NCBI GenBank assembly: GCA_001661515.1
Contig: LUVW01000034.1
Span: 1 to 64,000 of the forward strand
Source: Capniomyces stellatus
Taxonomy: Eukaryota; Kickxellomycota; Harpellomycetes; Harpellales; Legeriomycetaceae
Length of the DNA: 64,000 bases
Direction of reading: 5' to 3'
Of this stretch, positions 35,192 through 44,712 are shown piece after piece. Numbering within the stretch: the first letter of the stretch is position 1; every line of letters starts with the position of its first letter. The position numbers were made by a program, and so were the translations under genes. Under the pieces are notes generated by a model. That model was not told where the DNA came from. It saw nothing but the letters and a program-made list of their open reading frames with translations, and did not search any database.

Positions 35192-36802
35192 TTAGTGGAC
35201 TGTGCTGGCTTGCTTTATAGCCCTTGGGCCAGCAGCAGTATCTTGTATTCCGCTAGCTTTATCCTCAAACGAGTCGATTTGCGAAATGTCAAAGAGAGAA
35301 TTTTCGGTTTTGCCAAGGTCGTTGAGAATTGGGATGTCAAGAGTGTTGAGGTTTTTTGGGAGATTTTTGGAGGAATTGGTGCTGTTTTTTTTGCGGGAAT
35401 TCTGATTCATTCCTAGAAATCCGCCAAGTTTTTTGAATACAGAGGTTCTCTTGGGAGGCTCGACGGTTTGAGGGTTTTTGCTCCCGGACTCAATTGTGTG
35501 CTTTTCCAAACTGGCTGCATTTCCCTCGGACCTGTTAACACTCTGGCTGGTAAGTACGTTCCTGTCTTTGCTCGTGGCTTTGGCTTTGGTTTTGGCTTTG
35601 GTCTTGTCCTTGCTTTTACCTTTGCCAGACTCGAGCTGGTCAAACTTGGGATCCAGTCCGATATCTGTTTTGATCTCAATATCCTTTATCCCGAAATTTG
35701 ATAGTATATTCTCCAGGCTTCTCCTCGTTTCAATATTGTTGTCTTTGGACCCAGCCTTCTTAAGGTTTGTTCTCTTTGATTTAATAAACGCGTTGGCCAA
35801 GTTGTTGACTCTGGCACTGCTTATCGCAGCTGGCTTTTTCTCAGCCGCAATGTCCGAGTCCTTTGAGGCGTTTCTTGGGACAAAAAAGTTTTCCGAAACC
35901 TTAAAGTCCACAGACCTGATGCTGCCCTTTTTGTTCAGCCCCTTTTTGTCCTCAAGTGTAACTACTTCATTAATAATGAGCCCGAGTCTCGACTTCTTTG
36001 TAAGCTTTGGTATATCTGTGCTGCTTTCTGCGGGCTTTGAAAAGTCTGAAAACGACGCCAGACTTTCGAGTTCGCTGTTTGTTGTGTTTATTGTCTTCTT
36101 TCTGCCTGATTTGTTAAAAACAACCCCGCTTTTAACCTGGTTATTCTGGAACCTCTTTGAACCTTCGTCTGCAACCGGCTTCTTCTCTGTCATGTTTTTT
36201 GAAAACTTTGAGTAGTTGTTTTTAAAAATCAGGCCCGAGTCTCCCTTGTTCACTATATCTTTGGCATTTACCTCCTTTAGCTTTGCCATCTGCGATTTGT
36301 CAACCACTTTGGGACGGTGCTGGAACTTTATATTGACTACCTGTCTCGCATATTTTTTGTCGTTTGCTGTTGCCCGGTCCATTGACGATGTGCTCTTCTT
36401 TTTTATTGCCACTTTGATTTTATTGCCGGTTTGTTCATTGCTAGAACCGCTTGAACTTCCCTGTGAGTTGCTGCCATTCTTATTAATCGTTTGCTCCGCT
36501 GGCATTTTAACCTCGTCATTAGATTCATCTTTCTCAACTTCTTTGCTACCAATTTTCTTGCCATGGTCGACCCCTTGTGTGTCGCTCATGGCTACTGCCG
36601 TTTCTGTAGAGCTTTTTGATGAGTTAGGGTCTAGCGAGTCTTTTCTGGCTAGCTTTACAGTATCGGCCTTTATGTGTTCCTCATACTCGCTGGTTTTTGG
36701 CATTGGTTCAGCTTCGCTTATATTATATACTTCCTTGTTGGAATTTGCCTCTGCTACTGAAAGTACAGGCTCTGTTGGGTTTTTATCGTTAGTGATATCC
36801 AT
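35192..36802 (-). CDS. Lys/Ser-rich low-complexity protein, function unknown
   Basis: Single-exon frame of 536 aa from the ATG at 36802; the frame continues upstream to a TTG at 36838, but the ATG opens the first plausible protein start. The composition is dominated by Lys, Ser, Asn, Asp and Glu with few hydrophobic residues, so most of it should be disordered. No signal peptide or membrane segment is visible. Weak features are a KTKAKTKAKAT repeat around residue 420 and a more ordered patch RTSVFKKLGGFLGMNQ near 470. I recognise no domain. The long uninterrupted frame argues that it is a real gene, since a 245-codon shadow frame on the other strand has a T/L-rich chance composition. A nuclear or scaffold role would be a guess. 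Confidence 0.65.
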   Translation of the reverse strand: MDITNDKNPTEPVLSVAEANSNKEVYNISEAEPMPKTSEYEEHIKADTVKLARKDSLDPNSSKSSTETAVAMSDTQGVDHGKKIGSKEVEKDESNDEVKMPAEQTINKNGSNSQGSSSGSSNEQTGNKIKVAIKKKSTSSMDRATANDKKYARQVVNIKFQHRPKVVDKSQMAKLKEVNAKDIVNKGDSGLIFKNNYSKFSKNMTEKKPVADEGSKRFQNNQVKSGVVFNKSGRKKTINTTNSELESLASFSDFSKPAESSTDIPKLTKKSRLGLIINEVVTLEDKKGLNKKGSIRSVDFKVSENFFVPRNASKDSDIAAEKKPAAISSARVNNLANAFIKSKRTNLKKAGSKDNNIETRRSLENILSNFGIKDIEIKTDIGLDPKFDQLESGKGKSKDKTKAKTKAKATSKDRNVLTSQSVNRSEGNAASLEKHTIESGSKNPQTVEPPKRTSVFKKLGGFLGMNQNSRKKNSTNSSKNLPKNLNTLDIPILNDLGKTENSLFDISQIDSFEDKASGIQDTAAGPRAIKQASTVH

Positions 36803-37893
36803 TATAAGTATATTTATATTTATTGGCACTAGTATCAAGCACTGCTGTAAACTACCACTATGAATTTTTACTGAATAGCCAAGACGTAAATCAAGGTTGC
36901 ATAAGCTATATTTGTCAACTCAAATATTTGGTTTGGTTTGGTTTGGTTTGCCACGCAAATTAAGTCGGTAGAGGCAAATAAAAAACCTACGTAAACACGT
37001 TGTTTAGATGTTAAGCTTCCTATAATTAATAAAAAAATGTACGACTAACAGTGTATTAAACCGTCAGTTTTTTTTTTTTACAGTTTAGCTTTGGTTTAAT
37101 TTTAAAGAATAATAGTTTGCTATTTGGTTAAAAGAAAAAGAAAGGCGAACTTTGCCATATCTAAAACCAAGTTACTCTTATAAATTATTTGGTTTTCTAC
37201 AACTTTATTTTTTTAACCAAACGCTACAACCAAAACTAGTTTGGAAACCTATTGCTTATGTAATTAATTATTATTTTAGCCCTTTTTTCAAGTAAAAAAA
37301 ATCGAAAAGACTGAAAAATCCTGAATTATAACCACTTTAAATTTAGACTTGATGTTAAGCAAATTTAGAGCCGAAAATAAGTACAAACTCCAGTAATAAA
37401 TGAAAAGCGATTATCATCCTCCTTCCCCCTAATCCTCTAGATTTAATCCTCAATCAGCTAAATGCCCAGCCCATTGCTGTTGTCTTTACCACTTTGCCAT
37501 TTCTTTAGCCTTACGCATCACCTCACTTCACTTCTTTGTTTGTTTATCTTTGCATTGCTCATTTATTTTTCTTTCTTTTTTGCCTTACTAATGCTAGTAA
37601 AACCAACTAGAATAAAGTAGAAAAAGTTATCTTTTTTCAAAATATAAACCAAATCTCATTAGTGTTCTAAAAACCGCCTACTTGAAAGCCTATTAAAGTT
37701 ATCTGAACATTTAATTGTTGGCATTTACAACTTTAATATTGATTTCTATGTTTCTCTTTAATCTAAATCAAAGAAAATAAATATTTTTCCAAAACAAATT
37801 ATATTAATTGTTGGAGAAATTATAAATTTATATTTTCATGATTGGCCCGCTTTTTTAAATATCTATATTCTCTCAAATCAACTTTTCCTTCAG
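36803..37893. other. Intergenic with possible first exon of the next gene
   Basis: Contains a GTTTG repeat near 36930 and poly-T runs. An ATG frame at 37462-37596 encodes 45 mostly hydrophobic residues and ends at a GTAAAA donor in phase 0 with the exon at 37894, so it may be the first exon of that gene. Its pyrimidine-rich composition could equally be chance. Confidence 0.35.
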
Positions 37894-38291
37894 GCTCTAC
37901 AGGATTTCAAATTTTTGGTTGGACAGGATCAGATCTATTGGCTAGGGCAAGTCGCTCTCCAACACAAAGATTCAATACGCACTGAAACTCGTAAGCTAAT
38001 AGCAATTTCTCTTTTTCTTTGGCTCTTGTAAGAAATCGTAGGATTCTTTTCCAAACCAGAGTCGAGATGGTCAAAACGGCATTTATCACAAACAACACAA
38101 CAGAGCTTTATACCAAAACCAATTTATAATATTTCTTGGACTAGCTACACCCCCTTACTTACTGTAGAACATATTGGCCATCCCAATATCATCTCAGGTA
38201 ACATACCCCCTCCCCCTTCTTTCTGTTTAATTTTGCCTTTACAGAGCTCAATTTGAACAGCATTTGGCCAGGTCAATTCGATATGCTATAG
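37894..38291 (+). CDS. Unrecognised intron-rich gene, 3' exons
   Basis: Three exons join in phase: 37894-37990, 38042-38197 and 38245-38291 (stop TAG). The introns are 51 and 47 nt, with GTAAGC and GTAACA donors and TAG/CAG acceptors; a TTTTCCTTCAG acceptor precedes the first exon. Together they encode 99 residues, starting ALQDFKFLVGQDQIYWLG, passing through RFFSKPESRWSKRHLS and SWTSYTPLL, and ending NSIWPGQFDML. The composition is clearly protein-like: Trp, Pro and Gln spread evenly, with no low complexity. I recognise no family. The 5' end is not secure; a hydrophobic candidate exon at 37462-37596 would give about 144 aa with an N-terminal membrane segment. A minus-strand frame over the same bases is a shadow. 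Confidence 0.55.
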
Positions 38292-39106
38292 TTATTATTT
38301 TCGCGCTTTCATAATCTAGAGCTCCATCATATATTATAACCAGGGCTAACCCAGACTGGCCATTCAAATCACTACAAAGTGCCTAAAGAAATAATTGGTT
38401 TAACTAATATAATAGAACTTGAAATCGAAAAGTAATAGCCAAAGTTATTAACAAATGCCTTTCACTCTAGCATTTATAAAAATTAAAAATTAAAAAAGAT
38501 TCAAGAAAGCTCGATACTAATCAGTAAAGCCTATTTTGTTGGTTCGATTAGTTAGATTTGTAATTCCATTTCAAAACTAGCTAGCGAAAACTTCTTGGTC
38601 TTGCTTTTCGTTCCTAAACAAAAATACCTGCACCTCAAAAAATACTGTGCTGTAACGCCCTCAAAGCCGGCTTTACACAATAACAATACTTCTTGAAAGG
38701 TAGTAGCCCGAATTTATGAATGCACCTTTCTTTTTTGTTTTCAATTAACCTACCAAACGGTAAATAACGCTTGGCTACTATCATGCCTTGCTATTTTTAT
38801 CGCGTATCATTACGATACCACTGCCATCTACGCTTTAAATAACCAATTATTTTTAAAAATAATAATAATAATAGTTGTGCAAATGAAAGGTGCTAGCTCT
38901 ATTTACCAAACACACATTGGTTTATTACAACTGCCCATGTACCACCTAATAGGGGGATGGAATTATATATATTTTTTATTGGTGATCAAATTATAGATTA
39001 TCGGCTGTTATACCAGGTCCATTAACAACAATAAATGTTGTGCTATAAGAATAAATAAATGTAGGTTTAAATAAAGGTAAAATTGCATTCGGTCATCTCA
39101 GCCCAG
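38292..39106. other. Intergenic, nothing recognised
   Basis: About 815 bp of AT-rich sequence with an AATAAT run near 38865. I found no exon-like stretch or RNA gene on either strand. Confidence 0.5.
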
Positions 39107-39721
39107 CTAAAAAGCCGTATACAAAGACGCCACAACTATTGAAAAGAGGCACACAATTGAATTGTAGCCAAGCAAAGTGGCGTTTGAGCTTGAATCATTT
39201 TCTGGTGCCGAACCTTGAAATACCGTTTTGGTCACTTCTGGAGAGTTTTCAGAAGTCACTGTATTTGAGCTAAAAGTTTCTGGCAGTGTCACTGCTGTTC
39301 CTGTTGTTGGAGTGAGTGTTGCTGGTAGTGTTGCTGCTGTTCCTGTTGTTGGGGTGAGTGTTGCTGGCAGTGTTGCTGCGGAAACAGTCGTTGCCGAGTT
39401 GCTGGTAGCTATGATAATGGTTGCTGTCAAAGTTTCGGGTATTATGTTAGTTGACGCAACAGTTGCGGGCAAGGTTTCTGGGTTGACATTGCCTGCAATT
39501 TGGACAAGTTGTCGTTTTGCAGGCTCTTTCACGCATCTTACTATATTTGAAGATTTAGTACACACGCTTCCATTTTCACACAGTGTATTTGTCCAGGATC
39601 CACTGCTGCATGTTGCAATCAGACTTTCATTTACACAGTATGTCGAAATCTCGGGACATCTGTTTGCATTAGCTACGCATACCGACGATAGAACGTATAT
39701 AATCGAGATTAGTTTGTTCAT
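39107..39721 (-). CDS. Secreted Cys-rich, probably GPI-anchored surface protein
   Basis: 204 aa from a clear ATG. Residues 1-20 are a signal peptide (hydrophobic core IISIIYVLSSVCVANA). A compact domain at about 22-65 has six cysteines spaced C-x5-C-x8-C-x9-C-x5-C-x8-C with an ATCSSGSWTN core, reminiscent of short fungal carbohydrate-binding modules such as CBM19, though I cannot confirm that. Residues 75-165 are Thr/Pro/Ala-rich with a tandem TLPATLTPTTGTA repeat, likely O-mannosylated. The end (Ser/Asn stretch, then a hydrophobic tail to the stop) fits a GPI-attachment signal. A wall or membrane surface protein is the natural reading. Its modification would use enzymes like the GT15 and PIG-H proteins encoded in this window. 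Confidence 0.75.
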   Translation of the reverse strand: MNKLISIIYVLSSVCVANANRCPEISTYCVNESLIATCSSGSWTNTLCENGSVCTKSSNIVRCVKEPAKRQLVQIAGNVNPETLPATVASTNIIPETLTATIIIATSNSATTVSAATLPATLTPTTGTAATLPATLTPTTGTAVTLPETFSSNTVTSENSPEVTKTVFQGSAPENDSSSNATLLGYNSIVCLFSIVVASLYTAF

Positions 39722-41179
39722 AGTTCCGCTACTAACTTTGCTGCTGCTTGGTGTTGAATTATGACGGTTTTGTGTGCATGGCTAAATGAGGCTGATTATA
39801 TATTTTAAACAAAACGTAGCTATACTCATATCCACTAAGCACGTTTGCTTTTTTTTTTTTTTGGCACTCGAACAGCACAGATTGTTAGCATGTCTTTGAT
39901 TAATACACTGTAACATTAATTAATAATGATTGATTTTGAATTAAATTGGCCTGATTGAATTAATTAGTGCCCACAGCCAAAAATACTCGCTATACCATTA
40001 GTACAAGAACAGGGCTTAACTGTTACCAATATTTAAAAAGCGATGTCATCGACTAAACAAGCGCCTCCGCATTATAACCAAGCAATTAAAACTCAAGGCC
40101 GTTGGAGTCACCAATCGTGCTTTCCAGGTTTCATTATAATTGATCATAACTCCTCCTCAGCACTGATTTGAAGGTTCAAGTATGTAGCTATCTCCAAAAG
40201 AAGAAAAAAAAAGTCGCGCCTCAATGATAAAGCAAAGCGATCAATCCATATCCGCACCAAAAGGTCTCTTTTAAGAATTATATTTATTAAAAGCTAGTTA
40301 TGAGATTTACTACATTGAATTCCACATTTTGCGGGATAAACTCTGCTTTGTACTATACTAAAACTTGTGCAGGTTAGCAACACAATTACCTCAATCTACG
40401 ATTTACATTGATTTACTAGTACAAACCCGCTATATTGGTAACGCGTTTATTGCGACTATTTTTTGCATGCCAGAAATTTATTGTACTGTAGTAGTTGTAG
40501 ACATAGCGTACATGTTAACCTAGTGATTAAAAGGCCCAGCTAGTATACAACATAAACGAATACAGGCTAAGTGAACTAAGCGCCAGATAGACACCAGCTT
40601 GAAAGCAACATGTTTGTAAACAGGTATTGGTAAAATACAACTGGACTGTTCACAGCAGCGAATTAAAGTTGTTGAAAGCAGAGTTGTAAATAACCCTGTA
40701 AATAAAAAACCCCGCCCTCATTATTTAAAAGTGGCAACGAAATATTTAAAAAGAACAATCATTTTGATAAAACCACAATTGAAAAAAAAAGGGTAAAAAA
40801 AAAAGTTAAATTCTGCAATAAAATAATAATGGAAAAGTTAATACTGGAAAAGTAAATACTGGAAAAATTAATAATGGAAAAATGCCAACAAAACAAATGA
40901 ATAAAACACCGATAATGGCGTTTCAATAAACAAAAAAAAACACCGATAGTAGCGTTATTGGAATCGTGGCCTAGGGTTTGGAATTTTGAAATTTGGTGTA
41001 AACTTGTGATTGAAACTGATGAGAGGTTATTGAGTTTGTGCTATATTATCAAAATTAGTATAAATCCAAGAGACAAGTCGACAGTGAAAATGCATTAAAA
41101 AATCCAAAGCTAAAACAGCAAGCGAGTAAAACAGTGAAATAGTAAAGTAAAAGAGAAAAGTAAAAGCAAAATCGGCAAA
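39722..41179. other. Intergenic, one possible small ORF
   Basis: About 1.46 kb upstream of the PIG-H gene. At 40046 (plus) a 42-codon ATG frame begins MSSTKQAPPHYNQAIK and looks protein-like, with a possible donor inside it; no partner exon was found. The rest is AT-rich, with repeated GGAAAAGTTAATA-like units near 40830-40880. Confidence 0.4.
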
Positions 41180-44100
41180 ATGGTTGGAGAGTCACAGATT
41201 CAAGAAACGGAAATGAGTATACTGAAACAGATAGAAGCTGGTTTGTTGAATGGTATTTCCAGCCAAACAGACACAGGGGCAAAAGAACGATGTGAGCTTT
41301 ATAGTTTAAGGGATCGCAAAAATGAAAAAAGCAGTGTAATTGAAAAAAATAGGGTCAGAGGTGCAGAAAAGTGCGGCTTGTTTGACAATGAAAATGAGCT
41401 GAAAAGCTGTCTCGAAGCGCTGAGTACAGATATGGATAGGTACAAAAAGGGAGTGTCAAGCAAAGGAAGCAATGTCATGACCACAAAAGTAAATAGTGGA
41501 AACACCAAGTCACAAGAAAATGAAACGCGAATTTTTGCACTAGATAATCCCAAAAACAAAAGCAAGAGGAATTTAGAATATGAAGAAGAAAACAATGAGG
41601 TGCATTCAGAGGGCACAGTTATAGAAACAACCAAAGAAGGCAAGATTAGCGATACTTGTAGAGCAGATTGTCAATATAGCTTGTATGTTGATAAAAATGG
41701 GGAGTTTAGTGAGAGCGGTGATGAAGAACAGGATATTGTTAGTTCGCCAAGCTCCGTGGCTACAGTGATTGAAAATGATGGAATTGGAGTTGGATTGGGG
41801 GACAAATGTGAGATTGAGGGTGGAGGAGTTAAAGAGGGCTGTAATGGAAGCAATTTAGAAGGAAGCGATTTAGAGGGAAGGGAAAAGGAAAAACAACAAA
41901 AGGAATACTTGGAAATTGGATTGAAAAGGGAGTTTAATGGTGAGGCGGGTATGAATACAGAAGAGAGGAATGAAGGAGGGAGTTACATTAGCGGGACGCA
42001 AATTAAAAGGGGAGAGGAGAGGATAGATGGAGTGTGTAAAGATAAAAAGCAAAAACAAGTGCAAAGGCAAAGGCAAAGGCAAAAACAGGGACAGAAGCAA
42101 AGGCAGAGACAAGTGAAAAAGAGAGAAGGAGAGACTAAAGGATATAAAACAGAAGAAAGGAATAAGCAAGAAACGGAACAGCAGGGAGAAGAAGAAATGG
42201 ACCACGGAGGAGAAGAGGGCGAATTAAACAAGATAATGAGGACTGAAATAGGGTTACTAAAGCAACTGAAAAGTGAAAACAGAAAAGAGGCGAAAAATAT
42301 AGTAGAGAAAATGAAGGGGCTTGATCGAGACAAACGCTATACTATTGATCAAGGTGAGGAGGGTAGAATAAAGTATTGCGCAACCGAGACAGACTTGGCA
42401 GAAGCAGTTGGTGTAAAAACGGTGTTAATGAAGAAGCTAGAGAGGGAAAAAGGAGCGAATATGGATTTGGATTTGGATTTGGATTTGGATTTGGGTATGT
42501 GGTATGATGGTGACTTTGGTGCGAAAAGGGGCGACCAAAACAGTGTAGAATTGGATGTGGAGGCGGGCTTAGAGTCGGGGTTGGGTTTGGGGTTGGGAGG
42601 TGAGGTAGTAGAGGAGGCAGAGACAGTGGGTGATGTGGAGAGCATTTCAGAAGTGAGCGGGGTGATACTAGGACGAAAGGGCGATTTGTGCCAGGAAAAG
42701 AAGGTGGAAAGTAGGAACGAGTCAAAACTGACGTTAAGAATGCAGCTTCTAAGTGACTTGAAGCTTTCGTACAACAACATCAAGGGACTAAAACCCAAAA
42801 GCTTGACGAAAAGCAAACCCAACATCAAAATAAGCAGCATGGCCAAACCAAAACTACACACAAACAACAATGGTAATGGTGATGGCAATGGCAATGGCAG
42901 AGGTAAAAGTAAAAGTAAAAGTAAAAGCGTCAGTTTTTTGAGGATGCCAACAGCAGGTGAAAAACACAACAAGCAGAGTTCCGAGCCAAGTTTTGGAAAC
43001 TTCATATCGACGCTAATGTCAAGCAGGTATACCATTAATGATATAAACAGAAGCGAATATGTTGGTAGGAGGATTGAACCAAACAGTGGCTCTAACGAGT
43101 CTAGTGTCATCCGGCCGGGTCAGTTGGTGATGAAGTATGTAGGATCTGGAGGAAGTAGAATTCTGGGTCGACTTTGTGACAATAAAAGCCTAATAAACGA
43201 TAATGCGTTGTTTTCTAAACTTTCACAATTGAAGTATTTAGTAAGTCTATTTAATAAAGATAGTATTGATTTGTTTATTAATTGATTTTTATTGATTTGT
43301 TTATTAATTAATTTGCATTTTTAGGGTTTGGATGGCCGAGAGTATGATTCAAACAGAACCATATTGAACAATATTGACGCGTTTACATTGGTAAACAAAC
43401 CAAAACTGAAACCAACACTGGAACCAAGACTGGAACCAGTTGGCCTTGGTGTTGATGCTGACGTTGGCCAGTCCAATGAAACACTGGCAGGAAATAAAGT
43501 GTTCAAAACATATGTTGCGCCAACAGATTTTTGTTCTTCCAGCATCGACTCCAAACCAACTTTAAAACGTTCTGGTTCTGAATCTGGCTCTGATGATAAG
43601 CACAAAGCCATTGACGGAAATGCCAGCATTAGCCCAGCTGAAAAAAACACGTTTTACGCAACCACGCCCCACACCCTGACCAGTGGCTTCCCCAAGAAGA
43701 GCCTAAACAAACTTGGAATTCCGTTTAGTGACCGCACCCAAGGTTCATCCCCAGCAAACAGGTCCTTTCGTCTTTCCAGCACCGCCACCATAACCCCAAA
43801 CCAACACGACCCCAAGTTTAAAAGCCACAGACCAAGTATACCAGGATTGCACGATAACATACTAAACTCTAGCCAAAATCAAAGCCAGGATATCAACAGC
43901 TACAACTTTCAACCCCAAAAACACAGAACCAGCCAATCACAGTCAACCAGCCAATCACGACCAACCAAAAACAACGCGCTTGGATCCGACCACCCAAGCG
44001 GCGTGTTTGACGCTGCCAACAAAGAACGCAGGACTTTGCTAGCAGAGTCTGGTGACTTTGTTCTCTATAGTGCCTGGGTTTCCCCAGACGTGCTCGAGTA

Positions 44101-44521
44101 TACCGTGAGCCACAAATTGCCTCCGCTTAACTACCGAGACCTCATAACTATAGTGTTGTCTCTGTTTATTGCCCATATGCTACTCGAAGACTATTGGCTG
44201 ATTCCTGTCATCTCCGCTGCTCTCTACCTGACATACATGGCAACCAAGGTCAAAAAAGAAAAGCTTGTTGTTATTCGACACATGGGCGTCCAGATCCAAT
44301 CACATTCGTATATCGGGTACAAGTCTGTCAAGCACATTGATTTAGAGAATATCCGCGACATTGCTATCCACGAGTCGCTGTCTTACTTTCAGTACAAATA
44401 CTTTCTCTCTGTTTTGGTTCGCGACAACCATAATGCTGTTGTTGTGTTCCCTACGTTGCTGCCCAAACTTTCTTTTTTAACTCCCGTCTATCTTGGTTCG
44501 AAATCCCTTTTATTCAACTAG
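41180..44521 (+). CDS. GPI15: PIG-H/Gpi15-like GPI-GlcNAc transferase subunit with very long N-terminal extension
   Basis: PIG-H is a subunit of the ER complex that adds GlcNAc to phosphatidylinositol, the first step of GPI-anchor synthesis. Exons: 41180-43240 and 43325-44521 (84-nt intron, GTAAGT donor, TTTAG acceptor, phase 0), giving 1085 aa. The last 145 residues match the family: two adjacent hydrophobic segments (LITIVLSLFIAHMLL and WLIPVISAALYLTYM), then KLVVIRHMGVQI, ENIRDIAIHES and VVFPTLLPKLSFL. Residues 1-930 are disordered: Lys/Glu/Gly-rich in exon 1, with KQRQRQ and LDLDLD repeats, and Ser/Asn/Pro-rich in exon 2. PIG-H proteins are usually near 200 aa, so the extension is unusual. 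The intron lies in the extension, not at the domain border. Domain call is confident; whether one transcript covers everything is untested. Confidence 0.85.
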
Positions 44522-44712
44522 TTTTATCTTTTCTCTCTTTTTCTTTTCTCCCCACCTTCTTTTTCTCTCTTTCCTCTTTTTGTGCTCTTATCTATCTATT
44601 TTATTTTCTTCAAAATAATAAACCAAATATATATATACATGTAGAAATAAACTTTACTCTATAATCTAGATAGACCAACTGTACAAATCTAATTTCATCT
44701 CTAATTTACAAA

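Noticed and set aside
35478..36215. 245-codon plus-strand frame opposite the Lys/Ser-rich gene
   Set aside because: Leu/Ser/Phe-rich composition typical of the antisense of a Lys/Ser/Glu-rich protein; no domain.
37907..38098. 63-codon minus-strand frame
   Set aside because: Opposite strand of the in-phase exons at 37894-38197, which have better splice and coding evidence.
41870..42333. Minus-strand frames rich in Leu/Phe/Cys
   Set aside because: Antisense of Lys/Gln/Arg repeats in the PIG-H extension.
42349..43110. 253-codon minus-strand frame opposite PIG-H exon 1
   Set aside because: Antisense of low-complexity coding sequence; Leu/Pro/Ser runs mirror the Gly/Lys/Glu repeats on the real strand.
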